Assembly (NCBI GenBank): GCA_001464505.1
Contig: LNEH01000155.1
Coordinates: forward strand, 1 to 64,000
Origin: Verrucomicrobia bacterium Ga0077533
Lineage (GTDB): Bacteria > Verrucomicrobiota > Verrucomicrobiia > Opitutales > Opitutaceae
Direction of reading: 5' to 3'
Length of the DNA stretch: 64,000 nucleotides
Part shown: positions 51,277 through 60,746 of the stretch, piece after piece
Layout: each line of letters starts with the position of its first letter
How positions within the stretch are numbered: the first letter of the stretch is position 1
The notes under the pieces: model-generated
Told to the model about the DNA's origin: nothing
The model's database searches: none
The model's input: the letters and a program-made list of their open reading frames with translations, nothing else
Position numbers and translations under genes: made by a program

Positions 51277-52764
51277 TCACGCCACCAGGAGCATGATCGT
51301 GGCGACCAACAGCGTAACGCCGACGATATCGAGCCAGAAGCCGTGGCGCACCATTTCGATGAGCCGCACGTGTCCGGTGCCGTAGGCGACCGCGTTCGTG
51401 CCCGTGGAGACCGGCAGCATGTTGCCGAAACTGCACGCCAGGCAGGTCGCGATGCCCACGGGCACCGGGTTGACTCCGGCAGCCTGGGCCACGGCCAGCA
51501 TCATCGGCACCATGACGTTGGCGGAGGCGGTGTTGGACGTGAGCGTGCTCAGCAGCACGCTGAGCCCCACACTCGCCAACACCACGGCGAAGAGACCGGG
51601 CTGCCCCAGTGTGGCGATCACGACGCGCCCGCCCGCGTCGGCGAGCCCGGTGTCAAATATTTGCCGCCCCAGCGACATGCCCCCGCCAAAGAGCACGATT
51701 GTGGACCAGTCGAGTTTAACCGCGTCGCTCCAGGCCACGGCAAATTCGCGTCTGCCCTTGCCGCCGGGTAGGAAAAAAAGGGCCACCCCCGCGAGCAAAC
51801 CCACCATCTCCTCCGGGAAATGCGTCTCCAGCCACGCGGCCCCCCACCGTTTGTCCTCGAAGACAAACTCGACCAGGCCCGGATACATCCAGAGCAGGAT
51901 CGCGCCCAGAAACGACCATTGGGTGCTGAGCTCCCCGAGCGAGCGCTCCCCGAGCGCGGCCTTTTGCCGGAGAAACTCGGTGCGGAGATCGCGGGCGCCC
52001 GCTTGGGCTCCGACCGGGCGCAACCGCCAGACGAGAAACGCCACCAGCGCCACCGTCAGCGGCAACGTGTAGCGCATCCACTCGAAAAAATTCACCTTGT
52101 CGCCCGTCATCTGCTCCAGGAGGCCGATGCCGATCAGGTTGGGCGGAGTGCCGACCGGGGTGGCCAGTCCGCCCATCGAAGCGGAAAAGGCGATGAGCAG
52201 CACGAGCGACCCGCGGTGGCGCGGCTCCTCGCCCCATCCGGGATTGGCGCGCATCGCCCCAAGCCCGATGGGGATCATCACCGCCGCCGCCGCGATATTG
52301 CTCATCCACATCGACAGCAGCGCGGTCAGGGTCGCGAGGGCGCCAAAGGTGATCACGGGAGACCGGCTCACCCCCGGCCAACTGAGCACCGTAAGGGCGA
52401 TACGCCGGTCGAGCCCGTGTTTCTGCATCGCGATCCCGAGGGTGAACATGCCGATGAACAGGAAGGTGGTGGGACTGCCAAACGGTGCGAAAATCGCGCC
52501 GGCCTTACCCACCCCCAGCACCACACAGAGGGCCGGAGCCAGCAGGGCCGTGGCCGCCAGCGGCACGGCCTCACTCACCCAAAGCACGGTCGTGAACGCG
52601 ACCACTGCGAGCAGTTTGTGGGCCGCCGGAGTGAGCCCCGGAATCGGCACCAGCAGGATCACCACCAGCAGCAGCGGAGCCAGCACGAGTCCGAGCGATT
52701 TGCCGGTGGTATCGAGCCAGCGCTCCAAGCCGAGCACGGGGCGCACTTCGGGTTCGCCGCTCAT
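51277..52764 (-). CDS. DASS-family sodium/anion symporter
   Basis: A 495-aa membrane protein with about 12 segments. Both sodium/substrate motifs of the divalent anion:sodium symporter family are visible as SMWMSNIAAAAVMIPIG and STLTSNTASANVMVPM, plus TPVGTPPNLIGIG. It would move an anion such as a dicarboxylate, sulfate or phosphate with sodium. The ATG at 52764 overlaps the stop of the phosphatase gene (ATGA), a sign of translational coupling and of a shared task, most simply uptake of the released product. Confidence 0.9.
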   Translation of the reverse strand: MSGEPEVRPVLGLERWLDTTGKSLGLVLAPLLLVVILLVPIPGLTPAAHKLLAVVAFTTVLWVSEAVPLAATALLAPALCVVLGVGKAGAIFAPFGSPTTFLFIGMFTLGIAMQKHGLDRRIALTVLSWPGVSRSPVITFGALATLTALLSMWMSNIAAAAVMIPIGLGAMRANPGWGEEPRHRGSLVLLIAFSASMGGLATPVGTPPNLIGIGLLEQMTGDKVNFFEWMRYTLPLTVALVAFLVWRLRPVGAQAGARDLRTEFLRQKAALGERSLGELSTQWSFLGAILLWMYPGLVEFVFEDKRWGAAWLETHFPEEMVGLLAGVALFFLPGGKGRREFAVAWSDAVKLDWSTIVLFGGGMSLGRQIFDTGLADAGGRVVIATLGQPGLFAVVLASVGLSVLLSTLTSNTASANVMVPMMLAVAQAAGVNPVPVGIATCLACSFGNMLPVSTGTNAVAYGTGHVRLIEMVRHGFWLDIVGVTLLVATIMLLVA

Positions 52765-54098
52765 GGCCGCGCCACCTTGAACTCGTGCCGGACGAGCACC
52801 TCGTCCGCGGCATTGCGGCCCGTCCATTCGACGCGGATTTCGTCACCGCCGTCGTCGGACACGCGCATCAGGCCGAATTGCCCGGACCCGGGGAAAGCGC
52901 CGTGACTGTAGGGTCCGCCTTTGCGGGAACCCGACCGGTCAAGCGCCGCCGCCTGGAACACGGGAAAGAGCGGCCGCCCTTCCCCCCCGTAGCGGTTGTG
53001 CCTGCCATCATCAATGGCGAGCATATGGGCGTCGCCGCTGAGCATGCAGAGCTGGCGGATGTCGTGCTGCTCGATGAACACCGCGAGTTCGCGCCGTTCC
53101 TCGGCAAATCCCCCCCAGTGGTCGGCGCCTTCTTGGGCGGCGGCGATCCATGGCACGGGGTTTACCCAGACAATGAGCGCGGCCTCGCTGCGCGCGGCCA
53201 GCAATTCGCCTTTCAGCCATTCTTTTTGCGCCGCGCCCAGCAGCGAGCGCCTGCCGGCGCGCGGCGGCTCGCGCCCGGAGCGGGCGTCGGTGACGATGAA
53301 CCGGACCCGCCCGATGGTGAAGGCATGGCCGATGGTCTCCGGGGCCAGGGGATAGTGCGGCACGGCCTCCTGGTAGGCGCGGCGGGCCGCTGCGTGGCCG
53401 GGAGACAACGCATCGGCCGGCTTGGCCCCGTAGTCGTGGTCGTCCCACACATAATCAATGGCGGTCGAGCCATACAGCGAGGATTGCGCAGCGCTGGCCA
53501 GCACCCGGTCGAAGGCGGCGTGAAACGCCCCGGGGTTGTTCGCGGCGATGTCCTCGTAGTGCAGATCGCCCAGGTGGAGAAAGAGCAGCGGCTCCTGTTT
53601 CGCAACGGACGCAAACACCGGATGCTCGGAGCCCGTCTCCGCGCAGGAGCCGAAAGCCACGGTGAAGGACTGCGGACCGGCGGGAAAGGCGCGGAAGCGA
53701 CCGGCCTGGCCGGAGACCTCGTAGTGATACAGGGTGTCAGGCGCCAGGCCGGTGAGCGCATAGGTGACGATCATGCCGCCCGCCACTTTCACCGCCGAGG
53801 CGGGCGCCACCAGGCGGGCGGAACCCGCCGGCTTCGCCGCGACGAGCCGCAGGGGCTGAGCCTCTCCGCCGGGGAGCTTCGCCTTGATGATCGCGGTGGT
53901 GGGGGTGACGGCGCCGCACCAGACCCAGCCCGCCGGGGCGGCGTGGGCCGCAACCAGCGCCCCGGCCAACAGGAAACTCGCGACAGCCAGCAGAGGCCGG
54001 CCACTCTTCAAGCCGAAGCCGCGGCCCCGCGAGAATCCGGGACCAGCCCCGGCTTCCGCGCGCAGGCGCCGAGGCAGGGGCGGCGGGGAGACAGGCAT
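52761..54098 (-). CDS. PhoD-like alkaline phosphatase/phosphodiesterase
   Basis: A 445-aa exported protein. The N-terminal region carries a signal segment (LLAVASFLLAGALVAAHAAPA), an Ig-like domain, and then the metallophosphatase core: AFGSCAETGSEH, LHLGDLHYED, DYVWDDHDYG, SGDAHMLAIDDG. This is the PhoD pattern, enzymes that split phosphodiesters and phosphomonoesters. It lies 4 bp after the TonB receptor gene and overlaps the transporter gene. The operon therefore holds outer-membrane entry, periplasmic hydrolysis and inner-membrane uptake. Confidence 0.88.
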   Translation of the reverse strand: MPVSPPPLPRRLRAEAGAGPGFSRGRGFGLKSGRPLLAVASFLLAGALVAAHAAPAGWVWCGAVTPTTAIIKAKLPGGEAQPLRLVAAKPAGSARLVAPASAVKVAGGMIVTYALTGLAPDTLYHYEVSGQAGRFRAFPAGPQSFTVAFGSCAETGSEHPVFASVAKQEPLLFLHLGDLHYEDIAANNPGAFHAAFDRVLASAAQSSLYGSTAIDYVWDDHDYGAKPADALSPGHAAARRAYQEAVPHYPLAPETIGHAFTIGRVRFIVTDARSGREPPRAGRRSLLGAAQKEWLKGELLAARSEAALIVWVNPVPWIAAAQEGADHWGGFAEERRELAVFIEQHDIRQLCMLSGDAHMLAIDDGRHNRYGGEGRPLFPVFQAAALDRSGSRKGGPYSHGAFPGSGQFGLMRVSDDGGDEIRVEWTGRNAADEVLVRHEFKVARP

Positions 54099-54102
54099 CG
54101 GT

Positions 54103-56934
54103 TCAGAAGCTCAGTTTGACGCCGACGTTGGCCGACCAGGAATAGAATTCGGCCTGGCGCAGGCGCTGCGACACATCGAACGAGGTGTAGAGCGGCTCGT
54201 CGGTGAGGTTCTGCGCCTCGGCGAAGAGCGTGACGCGTTCCGAGATGGTGTAGCTGGCGGAGGCATCCAGTTGGAAGTGCTCGCGCACATAGATGTCGCT
54301 CGCGCGGGCTCCGCCGAGGAGCAGGAGGTAGTCGCTGCGGTAGTTGGCGGCCAACCGGAGAAAGATGCCGTCTCTCTCATAGGTCAGCGCGACGTTGTAG
54401 ATCCGATCCGACTGGCCGAGGAAGGGCACGGTCTCGCCGGGGCGCGCGGCGCCCGGCTGCGCCTTGCTCTCGGTGAGCGTGTAATTGGCGCTGAAGCCGA
54501 ACCCGTCAAACGGCGCGGGCATTCCCGTAAGCTGGTATTGCCAGTCGGCCTCGATGCCGTTGATCACCGCGGACTCGCCGTTGAGCGGGAGCGAGAGATC
54601 GTTGAGCCCGTTCGGCGCGCCGCCGGTGAGCGTTTGCGTGAACACAAAGTCGTCAATCTCCTTGCGGAACACGCCGACCGTGAAAACGCCCACCGCCTTG
54701 GGATAGAACTCAATCGAGGCGTCCCAGTTGCGCGCGCGGTAGGGTTTGAGGGCCGGGTTGCCCTGTGTGATGTTGCCATCGGTGTCGATGACCCGGCTCA
54801 GGTTGGAGTCGGAAAATTTCGGGCGGGCCATCGTGCTCGTCCAGGAGGCCCGCGCGACCAGATTGGGCCGGAGGTTGTAGCGCAGCACGAGGCCGGGCAG
54901 GATTTCGGTGTAATCGTTGCTGGCCGACGTGCGGGCGAGCGTGGCGACGTTGGCGCCTTGGATTTCCCAGCCCTTGGTGGAGAAGCGTGTGTTTTCCATG
55001 CGGATGCCGCCGATCGCGGTGAGGGGGCCGCGGGTCACGCTCGCCATGCCGTAGGCCGCGAGCACTTCCTCGCGCGAGATGTAGTCGTTGATCGTGGAGT
55101 TGAGCGTGGTGGTCGCGCTGTTCAGCGCGAAGTGCCCGGGGTTGGCCGCGAACCAAGCGCGCTCGGCGCCCGGATTGATGCTCGGGAAAGCGGGCGTCAC
55201 GCCGCGGGCGCTGGTGCGCACGACATTGGCGAGCGTGAAGGCGCCGCCGCTGGCGTTGGCGTAGGTGGCGAGGTTGAAGTCGATGTTCTTTTCCTTGGTC
55301 CGGTATTTCGCCCCGAACTTCACGAAGCCCGGTTGGCCGGCAATATCCATCTCGTGCCGGAAGTTGGCCATCGCCGAGGATTCCTCGTCCTGGTTGCGGT
55401 TGTTGTCGAAGATGATGTTGTTGAAGGCGAACGCCGAGGCCGGGAGGCTGAGCGCGGCGCCGGTGATGACGGGGCGCAGCTCGTCCGCGAAATCGTAGGT
55501 CCACGACGTGTTCGGGCTGCGGAAGGTGGAGTCCGAGCGGTTGCGGGTCGATGTCTCCGAGTAGGAGTGGGCGACCTTGTAATCGAAGGAATTGGCCCCG
55601 CGCCGGTGCTCGCCGCCGGCGGAGAGCGACCACAGGTAGGACTCGTCGAACCGGTCCTTGAGATTCACCTCGACGGGGCGGTTCGCCACGGTGCCGACCA
55701 GGTCGCTGGCGGGGGTGGTGGTCGCGGGAGTGCCGCGGAAGCGGGTGCGGTAGCGGTTCTCGAAGTCGGAGAAATAATTGTGCATGCCCCGGACAAAGAA
55801 CTCGTCGTCCCCCGTCGGCCGGTAGTCGAGGGAGAAGCTCGCGCCGCGGCGTTCGCGGCCGATCTCGTATTCGCGATACTGCACGTCGCTGCCGGGCACC
55901 AAAAACCCGTTCTTGGGCGCCCACGCGGTGTCGGTCAGCTCGCGGTTGTCGGAGCCGAAATCGCGCTGGGCGTCGCTGTAGGAGAGCAGCAGGCCGAGCT
56001 TCCCGTCCATGAAACGGTCGGCGTAGCTGGCGCTGAACTTGCGCCCCCAGTCGCCGGTGAGCTCGCCGTATTGCCCCTCGGCGGAGACGCGCAGCAGCCG
56101 GCCTTCCTGGCTGAAGGCGGTCTGGCTGATCAGGTTCACGCTGCCGCCGATCGCATCGCCATCCATGTCGGGCGTGACGGCCTTGGTGACCTCGATGGAC
56201 TCGATGAGCTCCGAGGCGATCAGGTCGAGGTTCACCTTGCGGGCGCCCTCCTCGATACCGCCGGCGGCGGGCAACGAGATGCCGTTGAGCTGGGTGTTGT
56301 TGAGGTCGGGATCGAGACCGCGGACGGTGATGAAACGGCCCTCGCCCTGATCCCGCTCCAAGGCCACGCCGGGGATGCGCTGCAACGACTCCGCCGCGTT
56401 CTGGTCGGGAAACCGGCCCAGCGTGTCGGAGGTGACGATGTTCTTCAGGTTGCCGGCGTCGCGTTGCCGGTTGAGGGCCTTGGCTTGGCCCGCGCGCTGG
56501 CCCTCAACTTTGTAGGTTTCCAGCTTGACCACATCGTCAGCGCCTTGGGTGGTCCGGGTCGGGCGGTCGCTCGCTTTCTGCGCCACCCTTGGGTCGTTTG
56601 GGAGCGGACCCTTTTTCACAGCGAGCGCACCGGTCTTCTCGTCCTGCACCGCCACCAGGCCGGTGCCATCGAGCATTTTATCCAGCGCGGCTCGCGGCGT
56701 GAGTTCACCTTTCACGGCGGCGGTCTTCACGTCTTTCACCGTGTCGGCGGGGAACATGATTTCCACCCCGCCCTGCTGCGCGGCTTGCTTCAGCGTCGCG
56801 ATGGCGTCACCCGCCGGCACGTCGAAGGATTTTACGGCTTCTGCGGCCAAGATGGATTGAACAGCCAGGAAAAATAGCGCACAAAAAAGCAGCGGGACGC
56901 TGCGGCGAATCTCGGAACCGAAGGTGGGTGTCAT
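54103..56934 (-). CDS. STN-domain TonB-dependent receptor (FecA-like)
   Basis: A 943-aa outer-membrane receptor. It has a signal peptide (~1-31), a secretin/TonB N-terminal short domain (STN, ~35-105: SFDVPAGDAIATLKQAAQQGG), plug (~145-270: LGRFPDQNAAESLQRIPGVA, GRFITVRGLDPDLNNTQLNG, ESIEVTKAVTPDMDGDAIGG) and a barrel ending in VGVKLSF. The STN domain passes a substrate signal to FecR/sigma, whose genes lie just upstream. The ligand is not deducible from the barrel alone; its phosphatase neighbours suggest a phosphorylated compound. The frame is open and complete. Confidence 0.92.
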   Translation of the reverse strand: MTPTFGSEIRRSVPLLFCALFFLAVQSILAAEAVKSFDVPAGDAIATLKQAAQQGGVEIMFPADTVKDVKTAAVKGELTPRAALDKMLDGTGLVAVQDEKTGALAVKKGPLPNDPRVAQKASDRPTRTTQGADDVVKLETYKVEGQRAGQAKALNRQRDAGNLKNIVTSDTLGRFPDQNAAESLQRIPGVALERDQGEGRFITVRGLDPDLNNTQLNGISLPAAGGIEEGARKVNLDLIASELIESIEVTKAVTPDMDGDAIGGSVNLISQTAFSQEGRLLRVSAEGQYGELTGDWGRKFSASYADRFMDGKLGLLLSYSDAQRDFGSDNRELTDTAWAPKNGFLVPGSDVQYREYEIGRERRGASFSLDYRPTGDDEFFVRGMHNYFSDFENRYRTRFRGTPATTTPASDLVGTVANRPVEVNLKDRFDESYLWSLSAGGEHRRGANSFDYKVAHSYSETSTRNRSDSTFRSPNTSWTYDFADELRPVITGAALSLPASAFAFNNIIFDNNRNQDEESSAMANFRHEMDIAGQPGFVKFGAKYRTKEKNIDFNLATYANASGGAFTLANVVRTSARGVTPAFPSINPGAERAWFAANPGHFALNSATTTLNSTINDYISREEVLAAYGMASVTRGPLTAIGGIRMENTRFSTKGWEIQGANVATLARTSASNDYTEILPGLVLRYNLRPNLVARASWTSTMARPKFSDSNLSRVIDTDGNITQGNPALKPYRARNWDASIEFYPKAVGVFTVGVFRKEIDDFVFTQTLTGGAPNGLNDLSLPLNGESAVINGIEADWQYQLTGMPAPFDGFGFSANYTLTESKAQPGAARPGETVPFLGQSDRIYNVALTYERDGIFLRLAANYRSDYLLLLGGARASDIYVREHFQLDASASYTISERVTLFAEAQNLTDEPLYTSFDVSQRLRQAEFYSWSANVGVKLSF

Positions 56935-57002
56935 GGGTTGAGTGGTGGGTTCACCTACAAGACGGGCTCACCGCGTGGTTACACTAAGGGGATCGAAAGA
57001 AA

Positions 57003-57122
57003 GTTGAGAGCTGAGTGCTGAGCGTTGAGAGAGCGCCGCGCGGCCAGTCCAAGAGTCAGGATAAAATGCCGTGGTTTCGTCCGGCATCCTGTCTGACTCT
57101 CAACTCTCATCCATCAACTCTC
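57003..57122. repeat. GAGAGTTGAG-type repeats between FecR and the receptor
   Basis: GTTGAGAGCTGAGTGCTGAG on the left and CTCAACTCTCATCC...CAACTCTCAAC on the right form an inverted arrangement. The 205-bp gap between the FecR gene (57140) and the receptor (56934) has no ORF; the repeat may process or attenuate the operon message. Confidence 0.5.
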
Positions 57123-57139
57123 AACTGGGCGCGCCCGCG

Positions 57140-58174
57140 TCAGCGCGTCGCCCTCAGCGTGATCGTGTCGCCGCTGCGCTCGATGCGCACGCCGGAGGTC
57201 ACTTCCAGCAGGCGGACGAAGCCCTCGACATTGTCCGAGCGGAACGACGCCACGATGGGCAGGTCGGCCAGAGCGGGATCGGCGAGCACGAGCTGCGTGT
57301 GGTTGCGGCGGTTGAACTGCGCCACCACCTCGCCCAGCGGCTGGGAATTAAAATCGAACAGCACCGGTTTCCAAGCGAGCAACCGCTCCACCTCGCCGGG
57401 CGTAACCGCCGCCGCGGCCACCGGCGCGATGGGAGCCGCCTCGACTGTCACCCGCTGCCCGGCCGAGAGCACGGGTGTTTCGCCGGGCACGCTTGCGGCC
57501 AGCAGGGAATCGCCGCGCACCGCGTCGTTCACGCGCACCTTGCCCTCGGTGACGAGAACCTCGACGGACTTGGCGTCGAGCCGGACGTTGAAGGCCGTGC
57601 CGACGGCGCGCACCTCCACGCCCCCGGCGCGCACGATGAATGGGCGGTCGTAGTTCTTGGCGACGGTGAAGCTGGCCTCGCCTTGCACGAGGCGCACGCG
57701 GCGCTCGTCCGGCAGGTAGTGCACCGCAATTTTTGCACCGCGATTGAGCTCAATCACCGAGTCATCCTCCAGCACGCGGCGTTCGTAGCTTTGGGCGACC
57801 GTCTCCACCGGGGTTGTCGCCAGGGGCTGTCGCGACCAAGGTCGCTCCCACAGCAAAGCCAGAGCCAGGCATGCGGCGGCGGCCAATGGAGCACCCCAGA
57901 CCAGCCAGCGCGGGACGCGGCGGAGGGCCGGCTTGGCGAGCAGATCGGGATTGGGCTCGGCGCTGTGCTCGGGGCGCCACTGGGCGAGTTGGTTGAATTC
58001 TTTCCAGGTTTGCTGCTGGCGGGCAAATCTCTCGCCGTGACGCGGGTTGGCCCCCAGCCACTGGAAAAATTCGTCCTGCTCCGCAGCAGTCAGACCGCGA
58101 TCGCGCTTGATGAGCCACTCGGCCGCCAGCAGGGCAACCGGGTCGGTCTCGGGGGAGTTGGTCGGGAAGTTCAT
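57140..58174 (-). CDS. FecR-type anti-sigma factor/sigma regulator
   Basis: A 344-aa protein: N-terminal DUF4880-like region (LLAAEWLIKRDRGLTAAEQDEFFQWL), a membrane segment (~WLVWGAPLAAAACLALALLW), then the periplasmic FecR domain (GEASFTVAKNYDRPFIVRAG, VRAVGTAFNVRLD) and a C-terminal domain (FDFNSQPLGEVVAQFNRRN) that contacts the receptor. The ATG at 58174 is 10 bp after the sigma stop codon. It holds the sigma factor inactive until the STN receptor signals. Confidence 0.92.
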   Translation of the reverse strand: MNFPTNSPETDPVALLAAEWLIKRDRGLTAAEQDEFFQWLGANPRHGERFARQQQTWKEFNQLAQWRPEHSAEPNPDLLAKPALRRVPRWLVWGAPLAAAACLALALLWERPWSRQPLATTPVETVAQSYERRVLEDDSVIELNRGAKIAVHYLPDERRVRLVQGEASFTVAKNYDRPFIVRAGGVEVRAVGTAFNVRLDAKSVEVLVTEGKVRVNDAVRGDSLLAASVPGETPVLSAGQRVTVEAAPIAPVAAAAVTPGEVERLLAWKPVLFDFNSQPLGEVVAQFNRRNHTQLVLADPALADLPIVASFRSDNVEGFVRLLEVTSGVRIERSGDTITLRATR

Positions 58175-58184
58175 TGCGATGCGG

Positions 58185-58712
58185 TTAATTTTCGCGGCGG
58201 TAGCGGGCCATGAATCCGGTGCATTTGTGGACGCCGATGGTGAGCTGGGCGGAGACCGTGTGCGCGGAGATGCCGAGTTTTTTGGCGATGTCGGGCTGGG
58301 ACATGCCATAGACCTTCCGCAAGGTGAACACCTGGCGGCAGCGGTCGGGCAGTGATTGGATGGCTTCAGTCAAAAGTTCGAGTTCCTGGTTGCGGGCGAC
58401 AGTCTCAGCGACGTCGACGTCGTCAAACAGGACGTCCCACTGCTCATCTTGCACTAAAGGCTCGGTGCGGGCGACCTGGCGGTGGCGCAGGCGGTCGAGG
58501 GTGAGGTTGCGGGCGATGGCAAAGAGAAAGGCCTTGGGCGACTGCAACTGACCGTCGGCGTGCGCCCGCAACACCCGCAGGTAGGATTCTTGGAGGATGT
58601 CGTCGAAATCGGTCTCCGACTGGAAACGGCTTTGCAGCCACGCCCGCAGCATCGGCTCGTGCGGGAGCACGTGCGCGGCGAACCAGCGGGACTGTTCCGA
58701 ATCGGGGGGCAA
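58185..58712 (-). CDS. ECF sigma factor (FecI-like)
   Basis: A 175-aa sigma-70 family ECF factor. Region 2 (DFDDILQESYLRVLRAH...AFLFAIARNLTLDRLRHRQ) and region 4 (LPDRCRQVFTLRKVYGMSQPDIAKKLGISAHTVS) are both present, with the spacer between. The start is a TTG at 58712; there is no upstream ATG. It heads the operon sigma-FecR-receptor-phosphatase-transporter and probably drives it. Confidence 0.9.
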   Translation of the reverse strand: MPPDSEQSRWFAAHVLPHEPMLRAWLQSRFQSETDFDDILQESYLRVLRAHADGQLQSPKAFLFAIARNLTLDRLRHRQVARTEPLVQDEQWDVLFDDVDVAETVARNQELELLTEAIQSLPDRCRQVFTLRKVYGMSQPDIAKKLGISAHTVSAQLTIGVHKCTGFMARYRREN

Positions 58713-58874
58713 AGGGGATATGGCGGCGCAAGGGCTGTTGGTCTGGCGCGGCTATCACCCTAGACGGCCCAGCCCGCCAAGGACACTAAAAGATTTTTGA
58801 GAATCCGTCCGCCCCGTGTCAGGTCGTCACAGGACAATAGGTTGGGCGCATCGAATGGCCGCCACGCCACTAAT

Positions 58875-58907
58875 AAATCCGCCCAAGGCAGGCTTGCCTT
58901 GGGATTT
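58875..58907 (+). promoter_or_regulatory. hairpin overlapping the start region of the PLP enzyme
   Basis: AAATCC and CCCAAGGCA on the left pair with TGCCTTGGG and ATTT on the right around GGCT, with a small GCC bulge. The 3' arm runs directly into the ATG at 58908, so folding would hide this start. No known riboswitch consensus is recognised. Confidence 0.5.
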
Positions 58908-60746
58908 ATGACACAGCACGTTTTCGTCATGCCTAAGTCCCCGACCTCACCCAAGAAGGCCGCCAAGCCCGAGGCGCCCGCCGCCCGCATCCTTTCCCCT
59001 CGCCGCAAGACCACCGAGGCCACCTCGCTGCACGGGCTGGCCATCGAGCAACTGGAGCATTTCCACATCGATCCGCGGAGCGAGGCGGGCAAGCCGCTGC
59101 TCGCCCTCGCCGAGAAACTCTACGGCGCGCACGGCGACGTGATGGACCTGTGGGAGGCCACGACGCGCGAGCTGGGCCGCCTGCCGCGACAGGACCGCCT
59201 CGCGCTGTTCAACGCCAAGAAGTTCCTCTCGTTCCAGTTGGCGAAGCTGCTCGACACCCTGCAAAATCCGTCGCGCAAGACCCACCAGTCGCTCCGCTAC
59301 TCCAACGCGACGATGCTGGCGAAGGGCCCCTACCCGGTCTTCGACAACGTCACGGCCATCTTCTCGGCCACGCCCGTCATCACCCGCACCGCGACCTACC
59401 TCTACGCCTGCTCCGAGTGGATCGACGACGCTTTCCAGGGCCGCGAGTTCCTGCACGAGATCTACTCGCGCCTGATGAACCCGACCTCGATCTCGCTCGC
59501 CAACCACATCGTGGACATCGAGGCGGGCCCGATGGCCGGTGAATACATGGCCTGGAACTTCAACTCCGGCATGGGGGCCATCGACGCCGCGCTCTCGCAC
59601 CTTGTCGGCTACGAGGACGTCGTCCTCTCCTCGCGCAACATCTACGGCGGCGCCCACCAGTTGCTGCACGACTGGTTCGGCAAGCGCTCCAACCTGAACG
59701 TCGGCGTGGTGTTCTTCGACGGCTTCACCGCCGGTGATTTCACCAAGGCCCTCGCCGGGGTGAAGAAGCAATACGCCGACCGCCTCAAGGCCGGCCGCCG
59801 TGTCTATGTCTACCTGGAAAGCCCCTGCAACCCGCACGGCGTGTTTCTCGACGTGCCCGGCATCTGCGCCGCCGCGCATGCCGCCGGCCTGACCGTCATC
59901 TGCGACAGCACCGTCGGCACTCCCTTCCTCGTCCGTCCGTTGCAACAGAAGAATCCCGCCGAACGTCCCGATTACGTCATCCACAGCTACACCAAGGACC
60001 TCACCGGCCACGGCACCACGACCGCCGGCGTCGTCATCGGCCGCAATGAGGACATGTTCCTGCCCAAGGGCGACACCTCGCCCTCCGGCAAGAGCTGGCA
60101 CGACACGCTATTCTGGAACGTCTACTACATCAAGGGCGCGTTCCTCGACTCCGACAAGGCCTTCGAGGTGCTCACCGGCATGAAAACCCTCGAGCTGCGC
60201 ATGCTCAAGAAATGCATCAACACGCTCGTGTTCGCGCGCTGGCTGGCGAGCAACCCGCTGGTCACCGTCAGCGGCCCGGCCAACGAGGCCGATCCAAACC
60301 ACGCCATCGCCGCCCGCCTCTCCTACCTCGGCCTGCCTGCCCCGCTCTTCACCATCAACTTCGAGGCGGCGAAGATCACGCGGGTCACCCTGGAGCGTTT
60401 CTTCGATTCGCTCGCGCCGATGTTCGGCCACATGGTGTCGCTCGGCCAGAGCAACACCCTCGTGCTCTGCCCCGCGCTCACTTCGCACTCCGAACTCAGC
60501 CCCGCGGCCCTCAAGGAGGCCGGCATCACGCCGACCACGATCCGCATCTCGGTCGGCGACGAATCACCGCGCGAACTTATCGGCGATTTCCTGGCCGCCG
60601 CCCGGGCCATCAACGACGCAATCCCCGGCTTCACGAAGAAGTTCATGCCGACCGGCGCCATCGACGCGATGGTCGACGAGATCTACGCCGACGTCCACAA
60701 GCGCCACGCCGCGGCCCAGCCCCGCCTCGCCGAATGTGTAAGGTAA
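58908..60746 (+). CDS. long PLP-dependent enzyme of Cys/Met metabolism
   Basis: A 612-aa protein (ATG 58908; ATG 58929 gives 605 aa). The catalytic part from ~200 onward has the trans-sulfuration fold: MAWNFNSGMGAIDAALSHL, RNIYGGAHQLL, YLESPCNPHG, ICDSTVGTPF and the PLP lysine in VIHSYTKDLTGHGTTTAGVV. Relatives such as cystathionine gamma-synthase are ~390-420 aa; the extra ~180 N-terminal residues (Lys/Pro-rich start, then a helical segment) are distinctive. The exact reaction (elimination, replacement or decarboxylation-like) is not settled. Its last codons overlap the next gene by 13 bp. Confidence 0.85.
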   Translation: MTQHVFVMPKSPTSPKKAAKPEAPAARILSPRRKTTEATSLHGLAIEQLEHFHIDPRSEAGKPLLALAEKLYGAHGDVMDLWEATTRELGRLPRQDRLALFNAKKFLSFQLAKLLDTLQNPSRKTHQSLRYSNATMLAKGPYPVFDNVTAIFSATPVITRTATYLYACSEWIDDAFQGREFLHEIYSRLMNPTSISLANHIVDIEAGPMAGEYMAWNFNSGMGAIDAALSHLVGYEDVVLSSRNIYGGAHQLLHDWFGKRSNLNVGVVFFDGFTAGDFTKALAGVKKQYADRLKAGRRVYVYLESPCNPHGVFLDVPGICAAAHAAGLTVICDSTVGTPFLVRPLQQKNPAERPDYVIHSYTKDLTGHGTTTAGVVIGRNEDMFLPKGDTSPSGKSWHDTLFWNVYYIKGAFLDSDKAFEVLTGMKTLELRMLKKCINTLVFARWLASNPLVTVSGPANEADPNHAIAARLSYLGLPAPLFTINFEAAKITRVTLERFFDSLAPMFGHMVSLGQSNTLVLCPALTSHSELSPAALKEAGITPTTIRISVGDESPRELIGDFLAAARAINDAIPGFTKKFMPTGAIDAMVDEIYADVHKRHAAAQPRLAECVR

